NCBI GenBank assembly: GCA_021779635.1
Contig: JAJYAH010000252.1
Span: 1 to 8,761, forward strand
DNA: 8,761 nt
Direction: 5' to 3'
Source: Pseudomonadota bacterium
GTDB taxonomy: Bacteria; Pseudomonadota; Alphaproteobacteria; Rhizobiales; Xanthobacteraceae
Part shown: one piece after another, positions 1-6,020 of the stretch
Layout of the letters: each line of letters starts with the position of its first letter
How positions within the stretch are numbered: position 1 is the first letter of the stretch
Position numbers and translations under genes: made by a program
The notes under the pieces: model-generated
The model's input: the letters and a program-made list of their open reading frames with translations, nothing else
The model's database searches: none
Told to the model about the DNA's origin: nothing

Positions 1-526
1 AGGTGATGTCGCGTGAATAGGCTTCCTTGCGTTCGTTGTCGTCGAGACCGTGGACGATCACGCCGGTGGTCATGCCGAGGAAACCGTAGATCTGGCCCAT
101 CCATTCGGAGTCGCGCCGGGCGAGGTAATCGTTGACGGTGACGACATGGACGCCCTTGCCGGCCAGCGCATTGAGATAGACCGCAAGCGTGGCGACCAGC
201 GTCTTGCCTTCGCCGGTCTTCATCTCGGCAATGTCGCCTTCATGCAGCACCATGCCGCCGATCAGCTGGACGTCGAAATGCCGCTGGCCGAGCGTGCGCT
301 TGGCCGCCTCGCGCACGGTGGCGAAGGCCGGAACCAGGATGTCGTCGAGGGTCTTGCCGTCGGCGAGTTGTTTGCGGAATTCGGCGGTGCGCGCTTTTAG
401 CGCGTCGTCGGAAAGGGCTGAGAGCTCGGGTTCAAGCGCATTGATGGCGTCGACGCGGGACTGGTATCCCTTGATCCGCCGGTCATTGGCGGAGCCGAAA
501 AACTTGCGGGCGAGCGCGCCGATCAT
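1..526 (-). CDS. secA: Protein translocase subunit SecA, N-terminal part (partial)
   Basis: SecA is the ATPase motor that drives unfolded preproteins through the SecYEG channel at the inner membrane. Reading leftward from the ATG at 526-524, 175 codons are visible before the window edge; a full SecA has about 900 residues or more. The N-terminus ([20 protein letters not shown]) is typical of SecA. Residues about 80-110 carry the near-invariant block [12 protein letters not shown], then EMKTGEGKT, the Walker A motif of nucleotide-binding domain 1 (GEGKT at 105-109). [17 protein letters not shown] follows at 123-139, as in all SecA proteins. An AGGA Shine-Dalgarno core at 537-534 lies 7 bases before the ATG and supports this start. 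The gene diverges from the exported peptidyl-prolyl isomerase across a long gap. The identification is essentially certain; only the C-terminal part is unseen. Confidence 0.98.
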   Translation of the reverse strand, partial: MIGALARKFFGSANDRRIKGYQSRVDAINALEPELSALSDDALKARTAEFRKQLADGKTLDDILVPAFATVREAAKRTLGQRHFDVQLIGGMVLHEGDIAEMKTGEGKTLVATLAVYLNALAGKGVHVVTVNDYLARRDSEWMGQIYGFLGMTTGVIVHGLDDNERKEAYSRDIT

Positions 527-1052
527 GCCAAATTCCTGTCCAGATTCTTGTCGATGCGGTTCGGCGTTGCAGCCATGACGTGGTCCACCAGTCTGCCTAT
601 CAACTCATCGTGACGCGTCGCCAAGCAGGCCCCGATCCGGGAGCATCCGCCAAATGAGTGGGAATTCAGCAATCCAAGGTTCAATAGCCAAAAACGCAGC
701 CAAATACGCGCTATCGCCATTGACCCGGCCGGGGAGAGATATGGCTGGCCTACGGGCTTGTCAACGGCGGCCGGGGCCACCGATTCGAAGTCCCGCAGCG
801 GTCGCGGCGCGCCTGATCGAGGGGCCCGAAATCCAACAGCGGCCCTGGGAACCCCGATCCTTTTTGCGCATACCCCTGGCTGCCAAAATCCTGATCGGAG
901 TGCGCTGCAATGGACCACGAATTCGGAAAGCATGCCGCCAGCCTTTCAAGGATTTCATCATTTTGACAGACTTTTCGCGTTGCCAAGGCCACCTGATTGG
1001 GCGAGTGTCCCGCCGCTCCAAACAGCCCCATCTTTCAGGATAAGGATTTTCC
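527..1052. other. Long divergent intergenic region with no recognised gene
   Basis: This 526-base stretch separates divergent secA and the peptidyl-prolyl isomerase gene, so it should contain both promoters. Several open frames cross it, but their translations are rich in Arg, Ser, Cys and Pro, resemble no family I know and overlap one another, so I do not call a gene. A TTGACA hexamer lies on the plus strand at 963-968, about 85 bases before the isomerase start, but I see no acceptable -10 box 16-18 bases downstream. An AAGGA Shine-Dalgarno at 1042-1046 belongs to the isomerase gene. I see no tRNA, terminator-like hairpin or long repeat. Confidence 0.6.
736..764 (-). promoter_or_regulatory. 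Possible sigma70-type promoter reading toward secA
   Basis: On the minus strand a perfect TTGACA (764-759) is followed after 17 bases by TATCTC (741-736). Perfect -35 boxes with relaxed -10 boxes are common in alphaproteobacteria. The -10 matches TATAAT at only three of six positions, and the implied leader before secA would be about 200 bases, so this is a weak candidate. Confidence 0.3.
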
Positions 1053-1973
1053 ATGACCACCTCGTTCCCGGAAACGAAAACCGGACCGCGCTTCGGCCTC
1101 GCTTCTGCCGCCCTGGCAGGCTGTCTGGCGATGGTTCTGCTCGCCGGCCTGCCGGCACGCGCCGATGACGCGAACCCGGTGCTCGCCAAGGTGAACGGCG
1201 CCGAGATCCGCCAAAGCGACATGGCGCTCGCCGAGGAGGAACTGGGCCCCAGCCTCGCGCAGATGGACCCCGCGACCAAGCAGGAAAACGTGCTGTCGTT
1301 CCTGATCGACATGAAGATCGTCGCCAAGGCCGCCGAAGCCAAGAAGATCGAGGACCGCGACGACTTCAAGGCCCGTCTCGCCTTCGCGCGCAACCGGCTC
1401 CTGATGGACAATCTGCTGGCGGTCGAGGGCAAGGCCGCGACCACCGACGAGGCCATGAAGAAGGTCTATGACGAGGCCGCCAAGCAGATTTCCGGCGAAC
1501 AGGAAGTTCGCGCCCGGCATATCCTGGTCGAGACCGAGGACGAGGCCAAGGCGATCGAGGAAGAGCTCAAGAAGGGCGCCGATTTTGCCGAACTCGCCAA
1601 GAAGAAGTCCAAGGATCCCGGCGCGTCCGATGGCGGCGATCTCGGTTTCTTCACCAAGGACCAGATGGTGCCGGAATTCTCCGCGGTCGCCTTTGCGCTC
1701 GAGCCCGGCAAGATTTCCGATCCGGTGAAGTCGCAGTTTGGCTGGCATATCATCAAGGTCGAGGAAAAGCGCGACCGCAAGCCGCCCGACTTTACCCAGG
1801 TCAAGGCCCAGATCGAGACCTATGTGACGCGCAAGGCGCAGGCTGACTACGTGGCCAAGCTGCGCGAAACCGCAAAGGTCGAGCGCATGGACAAGCCCGA
1901 TGCGGCGGCGACGGACGCCAAGCCGGATGCCGCCAAGCCCGCCGACAACAAGATGGCGCCTGCGAAGAAGTAA
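1053..1973 (+). CDS. Exported parvulin-type peptidyl-prolyl cis-trans isomerase
   Basis: The 306-residue product is predicted to catalyse cis-trans isomerisation of prolyl bonds and to help fold exported proteins in the periplasm. Residues 1-37 form a signal peptide: a hydrophobic core at about 16-33 and a likely signal peptidase I site after ARA (35-37). Residues about 40-145 form a helical SurA/PrsA-like chaperone region beginning VLAKVNGAEI. Residues about 151-240 form the parvulin (rotamase) domain, with RHILV at 155-159, GGDLGFF at 194-200, MVPEFSAVAF at 205-214 and QFGWHIIKVEE at 228-238. The last 30 residues are a low-complexity Asp/Ala/Lys/Pro tail. AAGGA at 1042-1046, six bases before the ATG, fixes the start. 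The gene diverges from secA, pairing export with post-export folding. It could be labelled PrsA-, SurA- or PpiD-like; a single parvulin domain behind a cleavable signal favours the generic label. Confidence 0.93.
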   Translation: MTTSFPETKTGPRFGLASAALAGCLAMVLLAGLPARADDANPVLAKVNGAEIRQSDMALAEEELGPSLAQMDPATKQENVLSFLIDMKIVAKAAEAKKIEDRDDFKARLAFARNRLLMDNLLAVEGKAATTDEAMKKVYDEAAKQISGEQEVRARHILVETEDEAKAIEEELKKGADFAELAKKKSKDPGASDGGDLGFFTKDQMVPEFSAVAFALEPGKISDPVKSQFGWHIIKVEEKRDRKPPDFTQVKAQIETYVTRKAQADYVAKLRETAKVERMDKPDAAATDAKPDAAKPADNKMAPAKK

Positions 1974-2011
1974 CAATCTGCTGTCACTTCCCCGAAGCCA
2001 ATAGTATCTAC

Positions 2012-2104
2012 GATGGTGATGGCCGGATTGATTCCGGCCATTACGTCTTGCGCCGCACGGCGAGAAAGACGTGGATCACCGGAGTCAATCCGGCGATCAC
2101 GATC
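2012..2104. repeat. Compound palindromic element (three-hairpin inverted repeat)
   Basis: Two arms of about 38 bases (2012-2049 and 2066-2104) are inverted, roughly 80 percent identical copies of one another. Each arm is itself a hairpin. The left arm has a perfect 9-base stem (2019-2027 with 2033-2041) around a 5-base loop. The right arm forms a similar stem with one mismatch (about 2075-2083 with 2089-2097). The arms are joined by ACGTCTT (2043-2049) pairing with AAGACGT (2066-2072), and a small CGCC/GGCG hairpin sits in the centre. The whole can fold as a cloverleaf or cruciform. I recall similar elements in many intergenic gaps of Bradyrhizobium-type genomes, but did not check this. It lies between the isomerase gene and argJ and has no T-run, so it is a poor classical terminator. 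Confidence 0.8.
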
Positions 2105-2141
2105 TGTTTAGTCCTGCCGCTTTTTCTTCGGATTTTGCCCC

Positions 2142-3401
2142 ATGGCCAGCGCTGTCTCTCCTCTCGCTCCGACCCACGTCCCCGATATGCCGGCGATCTC
2201 GGGCGTGAAGCTCGCGACCGCAGCAGCCGGCATCCGCTACAAGGACCGCACCGACGTTTTGCTCGCGGTCATGGACAAGGGCACCACGGTCGCCGGCGTC
2301 TTCACCAAATCGAAATGCCCGTCCGCGCCGGTTGAATGGTGCCGCGCCAAATTAAGCCGCAGCGGCTCTTCCAAGGGAGGATCGGCCCGCGCGTTGGTGG
2401 TGAATTCCGGCAACGCCAATGCCTTTACCGGCAAGACCGGACGGCAGGCGACGACACTGACGGCTTCGATCGCCGCCAGGGCGCTGGCGTGCGGCACCCA
2501 TGAGGTGTTTCTCGCCTCCACCGGCGTGATCGGCGAACCGCTCGACGCCACCAAATTCAATGGCGTGCTCGGCACGCTGGCGGAAAACGCCGCACCCGGC
2601 GAATGGATGAGCGCGGCCAAAGCGATCATGACCACCGACACCTTTCCCAAGGTCGCAACTGCCACGGTAAAACTCGGCAAGACGATGGTCACGATCAACG
2701 GCATGGCCAAGGGTGCGGGCATGATTGCGCCCGACATGGCGACCATGCTGGCCTTCGTGTTCACCGATGCGCCGATCGCGGCGGGCGCGCTGCAATCGCT
2801 GCTGAAGAACGGCGTGGAAGACACCTTCAATGCCGTCACGATCGATGGCGACACCTCGACCTCGGATACGTTGCTGGCGTTCGCCACAGGTGCGGCGGCC
2901 GCGAATGGCGCGCCTAAAATCAGCCGCGCCAACGATCCCCGGCTGACCGGCTTCGCCAAGGCGTTCCGCGCCGTGCTCGCCGATCTCGCCGAGCAGGTGG
3001 CGCGGGACGGCGAAGGCGCGCGCAAGCTGGTCGAGATCATCGTCGACGGCGCGGTGTCGAAAGCCTCGGCCCGCAGGATCGCGATGTCGGTGGCGAATTC
3101 GCCGCTGGTGAAGACCGCGATCGCCGGCGAGGACGCCAATTGGGGCCGCGTGGTGATGGCGGTCGGCAAGGCCGGCGAGCCCGCCAACCGCGACAAACTC
3201 TCGATCTCGTTCAACGGCATCCGCGTCGCCAGCCGAGGTGCGCGCGATCCGTCTTATAACGAGGCCGAAGTTTCGGCCGCGATGAAGAACCCGAAAATCC
3301 AGATCAAGATCGCACTTGGCCTGGGCAAGGGGCGCGACCGGGTCCTGACCTGCGATCTCACCAAGGAATACGTCGCGATCAACGGCGACTACCGGTCGTG
3401 A
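2142..3401 (+). CDS. argJ: Bifunctional glutamate N-acetyltransferase/amino-acid acetyltransferase ArgJ
   Basis: ArgJ transfers the acetyl group from N-acetylornithine to glutamate, yielding ornithine and recycling N-acetylglutamate in the cyclic arginine pathway; some members also use acetyl-CoA. The 419-residue product has the usual length. It is made as a precursor that cleaves itself into alpha and beta chains. The cleavage motif is visible as [13 protein letters not shown] (190-202), with the break expected between Ala200 and the nucleophile Thr201. The oxyanion-hole segment STGVIG lies at 126-131, and the family block [11 protein letters not shown] is at 87-97. GEDANWGRV (329-337) and the C-terminal [12 protein letters not shown] are also typical. 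No clear Shine-Dalgarno precedes the ATG, but the N-terminal sequence suits alphaproteobacterial ArgJ. The gene follows the isomerase by 168 bases and precedes mutT by 65. Confidence 0.97.
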   Translation: MASAVSPLAPTHVPDMPAISGVKLATAAAGIRYKDRTDVLLAVMDKGTTVAGVFTKSKCPSAPVEWCRAKLSRSGSSKGGSARALVVNSGNANAFTGKTGRQATTLTASIAARALACGTHEVFLASTGVIGEPLDATKFNGVLGTLAENAAPGEWMSAAKAIMTTDTFPKVATATVKLGKTMVTINGMAKGAGMIAPDMATMLAFVFTDAPIAAGALQSLLKNGVEDTFNAVTIDGDTSTSDTLLAFATGAAAANGAPKISRANDPRLTGFAKAFRAVLADLAEQVARDGEGARKLVEIIVDGAVSKASARRIAMSVANSPLVKTAIAGEDANWGRVVMAVGKAGEPANRDKLSISFNGIRVASRGARDPSYNEAEVSAAMKNPKIQIKIALGLGKGRDRVLTCDLTKEYVAINGDYRS

Positions 3402-3414
3402 GCGGCCTTCGCGG

Positions 3415-3438
3415 CAGTGCGGTTGATTCCTCGCACTG
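3415..3438 (+). other. Small hairpin in the argJ-mutT gap
   Basis: CAGTGCG (3415-3421) and CGCACTG (3432-3438) form a perfect 7-base stem with a 10-base loop, starting 14 bases after the argJ stop. Only two T residues follow, so it is at most a weak attenuator or mRNA-end stabiliser, and the short stem could be chance. Confidence 0.35.
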
Positions 3439-3466
3439 TTACTGACCTCCAGAGCATCTGCAGCAC

Positions 3467-3877
3467 ATGGCGGACATCAAACTCACCCTCGTGGTTGCCT
3501 GCGCGCTGCTTGACGCCGACAAGCGCGTGCTGATCGCGCAGCGGCCGGAGGGCAAGGCGCTGGCGGGGCTGTGGGAATTTCCCGGCGGCAAGGTCGAGCC
3601 CGGCGAGCGCCCGGAGCAGACGCTGATCCGCGAACTGCACGAGGAAATCGGCATCAGCGTCAGCGAGGCCTGCCTCGCGCCGCTGACCTTTGCCAGCCAT
3701 GCCTATGATGACTTTCATCTTCTGATGCCGCTCTACATCTGCCGGCGCTGGGACGGCGAGGTGATCGCGCGCGAAGGCCAGAAGCTCGCCTGGGTCCGCG
3801 CCAACAAGCTGCGCGACTACCCGATGCCGCCGGCGGACCTTCCGCTGATCCCGCATCTGATCGATTTGCTGATGTGA
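3467..3877 (+). CDS. mutT: MutT-type Nudix hydrolase (8-oxo-dGTP diphosphatase)
   Basis: The 136-residue product is a compact Nudix hydrolase. The best match is MutT, which removes oxidised dGTP (8-oxo-dGTP) from the nucleotide pool by cleaving it to the monophosphate and pyrophosphate, preventing A:T to C:G mutations. The complete Nudix box GX5EX7REUXEEXGU is present from Gly41 to Ile63, with metal-binding REXXEE at residues 55-60 (RELHEE). Upstream, LIAQRPEGKALAGLWEFPGG (22-41) is characteristic of the MutT/CTP-pyrophosphohydrolase branch. The length is close to E. coli MutT. The ATG at 3467 has no strong Shine-Dalgarno, so translation may depend partly on argJ readthrough. Nudix specificity cannot be fixed from sequence alone; a related dCTP/CTP pyrophosphohydrolase role is the main alternative. 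Confidence 0.9.
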   Translation: MADIKLTLVVACALLDADKRVLIAQRPEGKALAGLWEFPGGKVEPGERPEQTLIRELHEEIGISVSEACLAPLTFASHAYDDFHLLMPLYICRRWDGEVIAREGQKLAWVRANKLRDYPMPPADLPLIPHLIDLLM

Positions 3878-3883
3878 ATTCGT

Positions 3884-3945
3884 CGTGCCCCGGACGCTGC
3901 GTAGCGCGCCGCGTTTGCGGCGTGGTGCGCAGCGTCCGGGACACG
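3884..3945. repeat. Palindromic element between convergent genes, possible bidirectional terminator
   Basis: An 18-base arm (3884-3901) pairs with 3928-3945 with one mismatch. Inside it, CGCCGC (3907-3912) and GCGGCG (3917-3922) form a 6-base stem with a GTTT loop. The element fills nearly all of the 69-base gap between the convergent stops of mutT and the methyltransferase gene. Its near symmetry means RNA from either strand would fold the same way. There is no T-run on either side, so intrinsic termination is uncertain. I recall similar hairpins in gaps of related genomes, but did not verify this. Confidence 0.75.
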
Positions 3946-3946
3946 A

Positions 3947-4798
3947 TCATTCGCGCTTCGGCTTCCTCACCGCCTCCGCCAGACTCGCTTTGGCCGAGCC
4001 CGGCGGCAGCGGCTTTTGCTGGCTCGGATGCGGCGCCCAGCCCGACAGCCAGATCACATCGAAGGTGGCGCGGATGCGGCCGTCGGAATCGGCAAAGCGT
4101 TCGGCATAGATCTGCGCCATCCGCAGCATCGTGGCGCGACGCGTCGGCGCCCGCCGCCGCTCGGCCAGGATGTTGGTTGCGCCCATGCGCCGCAGATCCT
4201 GCATCAACGCAAATGCGCTGTCGTAGCGCACCACCGCGCGATCGACATCGGTGACCGGCAAGGCAAAACCTGCGCGCTGCAACAGCGCGCCGACATCGCG
4301 CAGATCGGCAAACGGCGCGACCCGGGGCGATACGCCGCCCTCGCATTCGGCTTCGGCGGCCGCAAAACATTGCCGCAGCTCGGTCAGCGTGTCGCCGCCG
4401 AACATCGCCGCCAGCAACAGCCCGTCGGGCCGCAAGGCGCGGCGGATTTGTGAGAGCACGCCAGGCAGATCGTTGACGAACTGAAAGGCCAGCGCGGAAA
4501 CCGCAAGATCGAGCGATTCCGGCTGCAGCGGAAGAACTTCCCGCCCGGTCTCATCCAGGGCGATCGGCGTGACCGACTTGAAACGATCGCGTGACATTTT
4601 TCGCAAGATGTCGCCCGGCGTCCAGATATCGGCGGCGTCAGCAAACTCCCGCAGCACCGCGTGCAGCCGCTCCTCCATATCCTCGGCGACGCGGTCGAGC
4701 AGGAAGGTCGCAGGCTCGCTACGCCGCGCCCGATCCTGTCGAGCGCGCAGCATGGCGCGGTCGAACAGGACGGGGGCGGTGGTCGGAGTTGGTGTCAT
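3947..4798 (-). CDS. Class I SAM-dependent methyltransferase-fold protein, BioC/NDUFAF5-like
   Basis: The 283-residue product belongs to the methyltransferase group that includes BioC and mitochondrial NDUFAF5, a complex I assembly factor. Visible traits are VLFDRAMLRARQDRA (10-24), the N-terminal signature of that group; SLDLAVSALAFQFVNDLPGVL (95-115), which matches motif II and its helix; and IRRALRPDGLLLAAMFGGDT (118-137), the post-motif strand and loop. PFADLRDVGALLQRAGF (162-178) is also typical. The glycine-rich AdoMet motif I is not recognisable: where GxGxG is expected the protein reads DAADIWTPGD (54-63). I start at the ATG at 4798, because the in-frame extension to 4876 adds a basic segment unlike the family and runs into the comF upstream region. 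No good Shine-Dalgarno is seen. The substrate is unknown; a role as NDUFAF5-type modifier or in biotin synthesis is inference only. Confidence 0.82.
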   Translation of the reverse strand: MTPTPTTAPVLFDRAMLRARQDRARRSEPATFLLDRVAEDMEERLHAVLREFADAADIWTPGDILRKMSRDRFKSVTPIALDETGREVLPLQPESLDLAVSALAFQFVNDLPGVLSQIRRALRPDGLLLAAMFGGDTLTELRQCFAAAEAECEGGVSPRVAPFADLRDVGALLQRAGFALPVTDVDRAVVRYDSAFALMQDLRRMGATNILAERRRAPTRRATMLRMAQIYAERFADSDGRIRATFDVIWLSGWAPHPSQQKPLPPGSAKASLAEAVRKPKRE

Positions 4799-4898
4799 GC
4801 GGCTTGGTACGCCGGTCTCCCCGCATCTGGCAATCCGGGGAATGCGCCGCTGCCCTTTGCCGCTTGAGCCCCGCACGCCCCGGCGCTAGCCTCGCCCC

Positions 4899-5708
4899 AT
4901 GGACGCCGAGGCCTCACCATCCCGTTCCGTCGCGACCCACCTGCGCGGTGCGCTGAGTGCGTGCCGTGGCGCGTGGTCGCATGCGGCACGGCTCGCGCTC
5001 GACATCGCGCTGCCGACACTGTGCGTCGCCTGCCGCGAGCCGGTCGATGGCGAAGGCGTCTGCGCCACCTGCTGGGCGAAACTGTCGTTCATCGCGCCGC
5101 CGTTTTGCCCCCGCCTCGGCATTCCCTTTGTCTATGATCCCGGCCCCGGCCTGCTGTCGATGGAAGCGATCTCCGATCCGCCGGCCTATGCGCGCGCCCG
5201 GGCCGCGGTGCGCTATGACGATGTCGCGCGCACGCTGGTGCACGCCCTGAAATACCAGGATCGCACCGATCTGGCCCCCGCGATGGGCCGCTGGATGGCA
5301 CGCGCCGGCCGGGAATTGCTCGACGAGGCCGATTTGATGGTTCCGGTGCCGTTGCACTGGCGGCGGGGCTGGAGCCGCCGTTACAACCAGTCCGGAGCGC
5401 TGGCGCGCGCCATTGAGCGGCAAACCGGTGTGAAAGTGGCATCGGAAGCGCTGCGGCGGGTCCGCCCGACCCAGCAGCAGATCGGCCTGTCCCGGTCGCA
5501 GCGCGCCAGCAACGTACAGGGCGCCTTCAAGGTCGCGGCCGACCGGCAGCACCGGATCGAGGGACGCCGCGTGGTCCTGGTCGACGATGTCCTGACCACC
5601 GGTGCCACGGCCGACGCCTGCGCGCGGGCGCTGCTGCGCGCCAAGGCCGCTTCCGTCGACGTGCTGGTGTTCGCCCGGGTTGTGGATGCCCATAAAGCTA
5701 CCATATAA
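4899..5708 (+). CDS. ComF family phosphoribosyltransferase-like protein
   Basis: ComF-family proteins join an N-terminal zinc-binding region to a type I phosphoribosyltransferase domain. In naturally transformable bacteria they act in DNA uptake; elsewhere the role is unclear. This 269-residue protein shows CVAC (42-45) and CATC (55-58), then Cys70. The expected partner Cys73 is replaced by Leu (CPRLG instead of CxxCG). The middle has ALKYQDRTDLAP (116-127) and MVPVPLHWRRGWSRRYNQS (147-165), both family hallmarks. The PRPP-binding loop VVLVDDVLTTGAT lies at 225-237. The ATG at 4899 is the first plausible start; no Shine-Dalgarno precedes it. The gene diverges from the methyltransferase across a 100-base gap and heads the grxC-nit-DUF1178 cluster. 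With no other competence genes in view, a DNA-uptake role is not supported here. Confidence 0.92.
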   Translation: MDAEASPSRSVATHLRGALSACRGAWSHAARLALDIALPTLCVACREPVDGEGVCATCWAKLSFIAPPFCPRLGIPFVYDPGPGLLSMEAISDPPAYARARAAVRYDDVARTLVHALKYQDRTDLAPAMGRWMARAGRELLDEADLMVPVPLHWRRGWSRRYNQSGALARAIERQTGVKVASEALRRVRPTQQQIGLSRSQRASNVQGAFKVAADRQHRIEGRRVVLVDDVLTTGATADACARALLRAKAASVDVLVFARVVDAHKATI

Positions 5709-5709
5709 T
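5680..5709 (+). promoter_or_regulatory. Possible internal promoter for grxC, overlapping the comF stop
   Basis: A perfect TATAAT (5704-5709) contains the comF stop codon. TTGTGG (5680-5685) lies 18 bases upstream as a poor -35 box, matching three of six positions. The implied start point is about 30 bases before the grxC ATG. A perfect -10 is uncommon by chance in sequence this GC-rich, but the weak -35 keeps confidence low. Confidence 0.35.
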
Positions 5710-5728
5710 CGGGCATCTTCTTGAAAGC

Positions 5729-5750
5729 GCGACATGACTGCGACATGACT
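5729..5750 (+). repeat. 11-base tandem duplication at the grxC start
   Basis: GCGACATGACT occurs twice back to back (5729-5739 and 5740-5750). Each copy contains an ATG. The second ATG, at 5745, is in frame with the glutaredoxin. The first, at 5734, opens a four-codon frame (Met-Thr-Ala-Thr) whose TGA at 5746-5748 overlaps the true start as ATGA. Confidence 0.9.
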
Positions 5751-6020
5751 GCTGCCATCGAAATCTATACCCGTCCGGGCTGCGGCTATTGCGGCGCCGC
5801 CAAGTCACTTTTGACGCGCAAAAAGGCCGCGTTCACTGAATTCGACGTCGCCACCGATCCAAGCTTGCGTCAACAAATGTGGGATCGCGCCGGCGCGGGC
5901 TCGACCTTTCCGCAGATTTTCATCGGCGAAACCCATGTCGGCGGCTGCGACGAGCTGTACGCCCTCGACCGCGCAGGCAAGCTCGATTCCATGCTCGCGG
6001 GCGACAAGGCCAATTCATGA
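5745..6020 (+). CDS. grxC: Glutaredoxin 3
   Basis: The 91-residue product is a dithiol glutaredoxin, which reduces protein disulfides and glutathione mixed disulfides using glutathione. The active site is Cys13-Gly-Tyr-Cys16 (RPGCGYC), the CxYC form common in GrxC. The cis-proline segment TFPQIFI at 54-60 and the glutathione-binding GGCDEL at 66-71 are both present. Length and fold order match GrxC. I chose the ATG at 5745; an upstream in-frame TTG at 5721 would add eight residues without homology. The ATG at 5734 is out of frame. The gene begins 36 bases after comF and overlaps the next gene by ATGA, so the two are probably translationally coupled. Neighbouring a deaminated-glutathione amidase-like gene fits a shared glutathione theme. 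Confidence 0.96.
   Translation: MTAAIEIYTRPGCGYCGAAKSLLTRKKAAFTEFDVATDPSLRQQMWDRAGAGSTFPQIFIGETHVGGCDELYALDRAGKLDSMLAGDKANS

Noticed and set aside
523..933. A 136-codon minus-strand frame ending in an ATGA overlap with the secA start.
   Set aside because: The translation resembles no family I know, is rich in Arg, Cys and Pro, and no Shine-Dalgarno is evident. The overlap is probably chance, and secA has its own AGGA site.
963..968. TTGACA as a promoter for the isomerase gene.
   Set aside because: No acceptable -10 box lies 16-18 bases downstream, so it was mentioned but not called.
1035..1976. A 313-codon minus-strand frame opposite the isomerase gene.
   Set aside because: It is the antisense shadow of a gene with clear signal peptide and parvulin motifs; its composition (Gly, Leu, Arg, His rich) is typical of reverse-strand readings in GC-rich DNA.
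2012..2104. A tRNA-like gene, because of the cloverleaf symmetry.
   Set aside because: There is no T-loop sequence, anticodon arm or acceptor stem arrangement; the symmetry comes from two inverted hairpins.
2237..3220. A 327-codon minus-strand frame within argJ.
   Set aside because: It lies wholly opposite argJ, which has full-length, motif-complete homology, and has no recognisable domain.
4799..4876. An N-terminal extension of the methyltransferase to 4876.
   Set aside because: The added 26 residues are basic and unlike the family, and they would use up most of the divergent gap; MTPTPTTAPVLFDRA is a better start.
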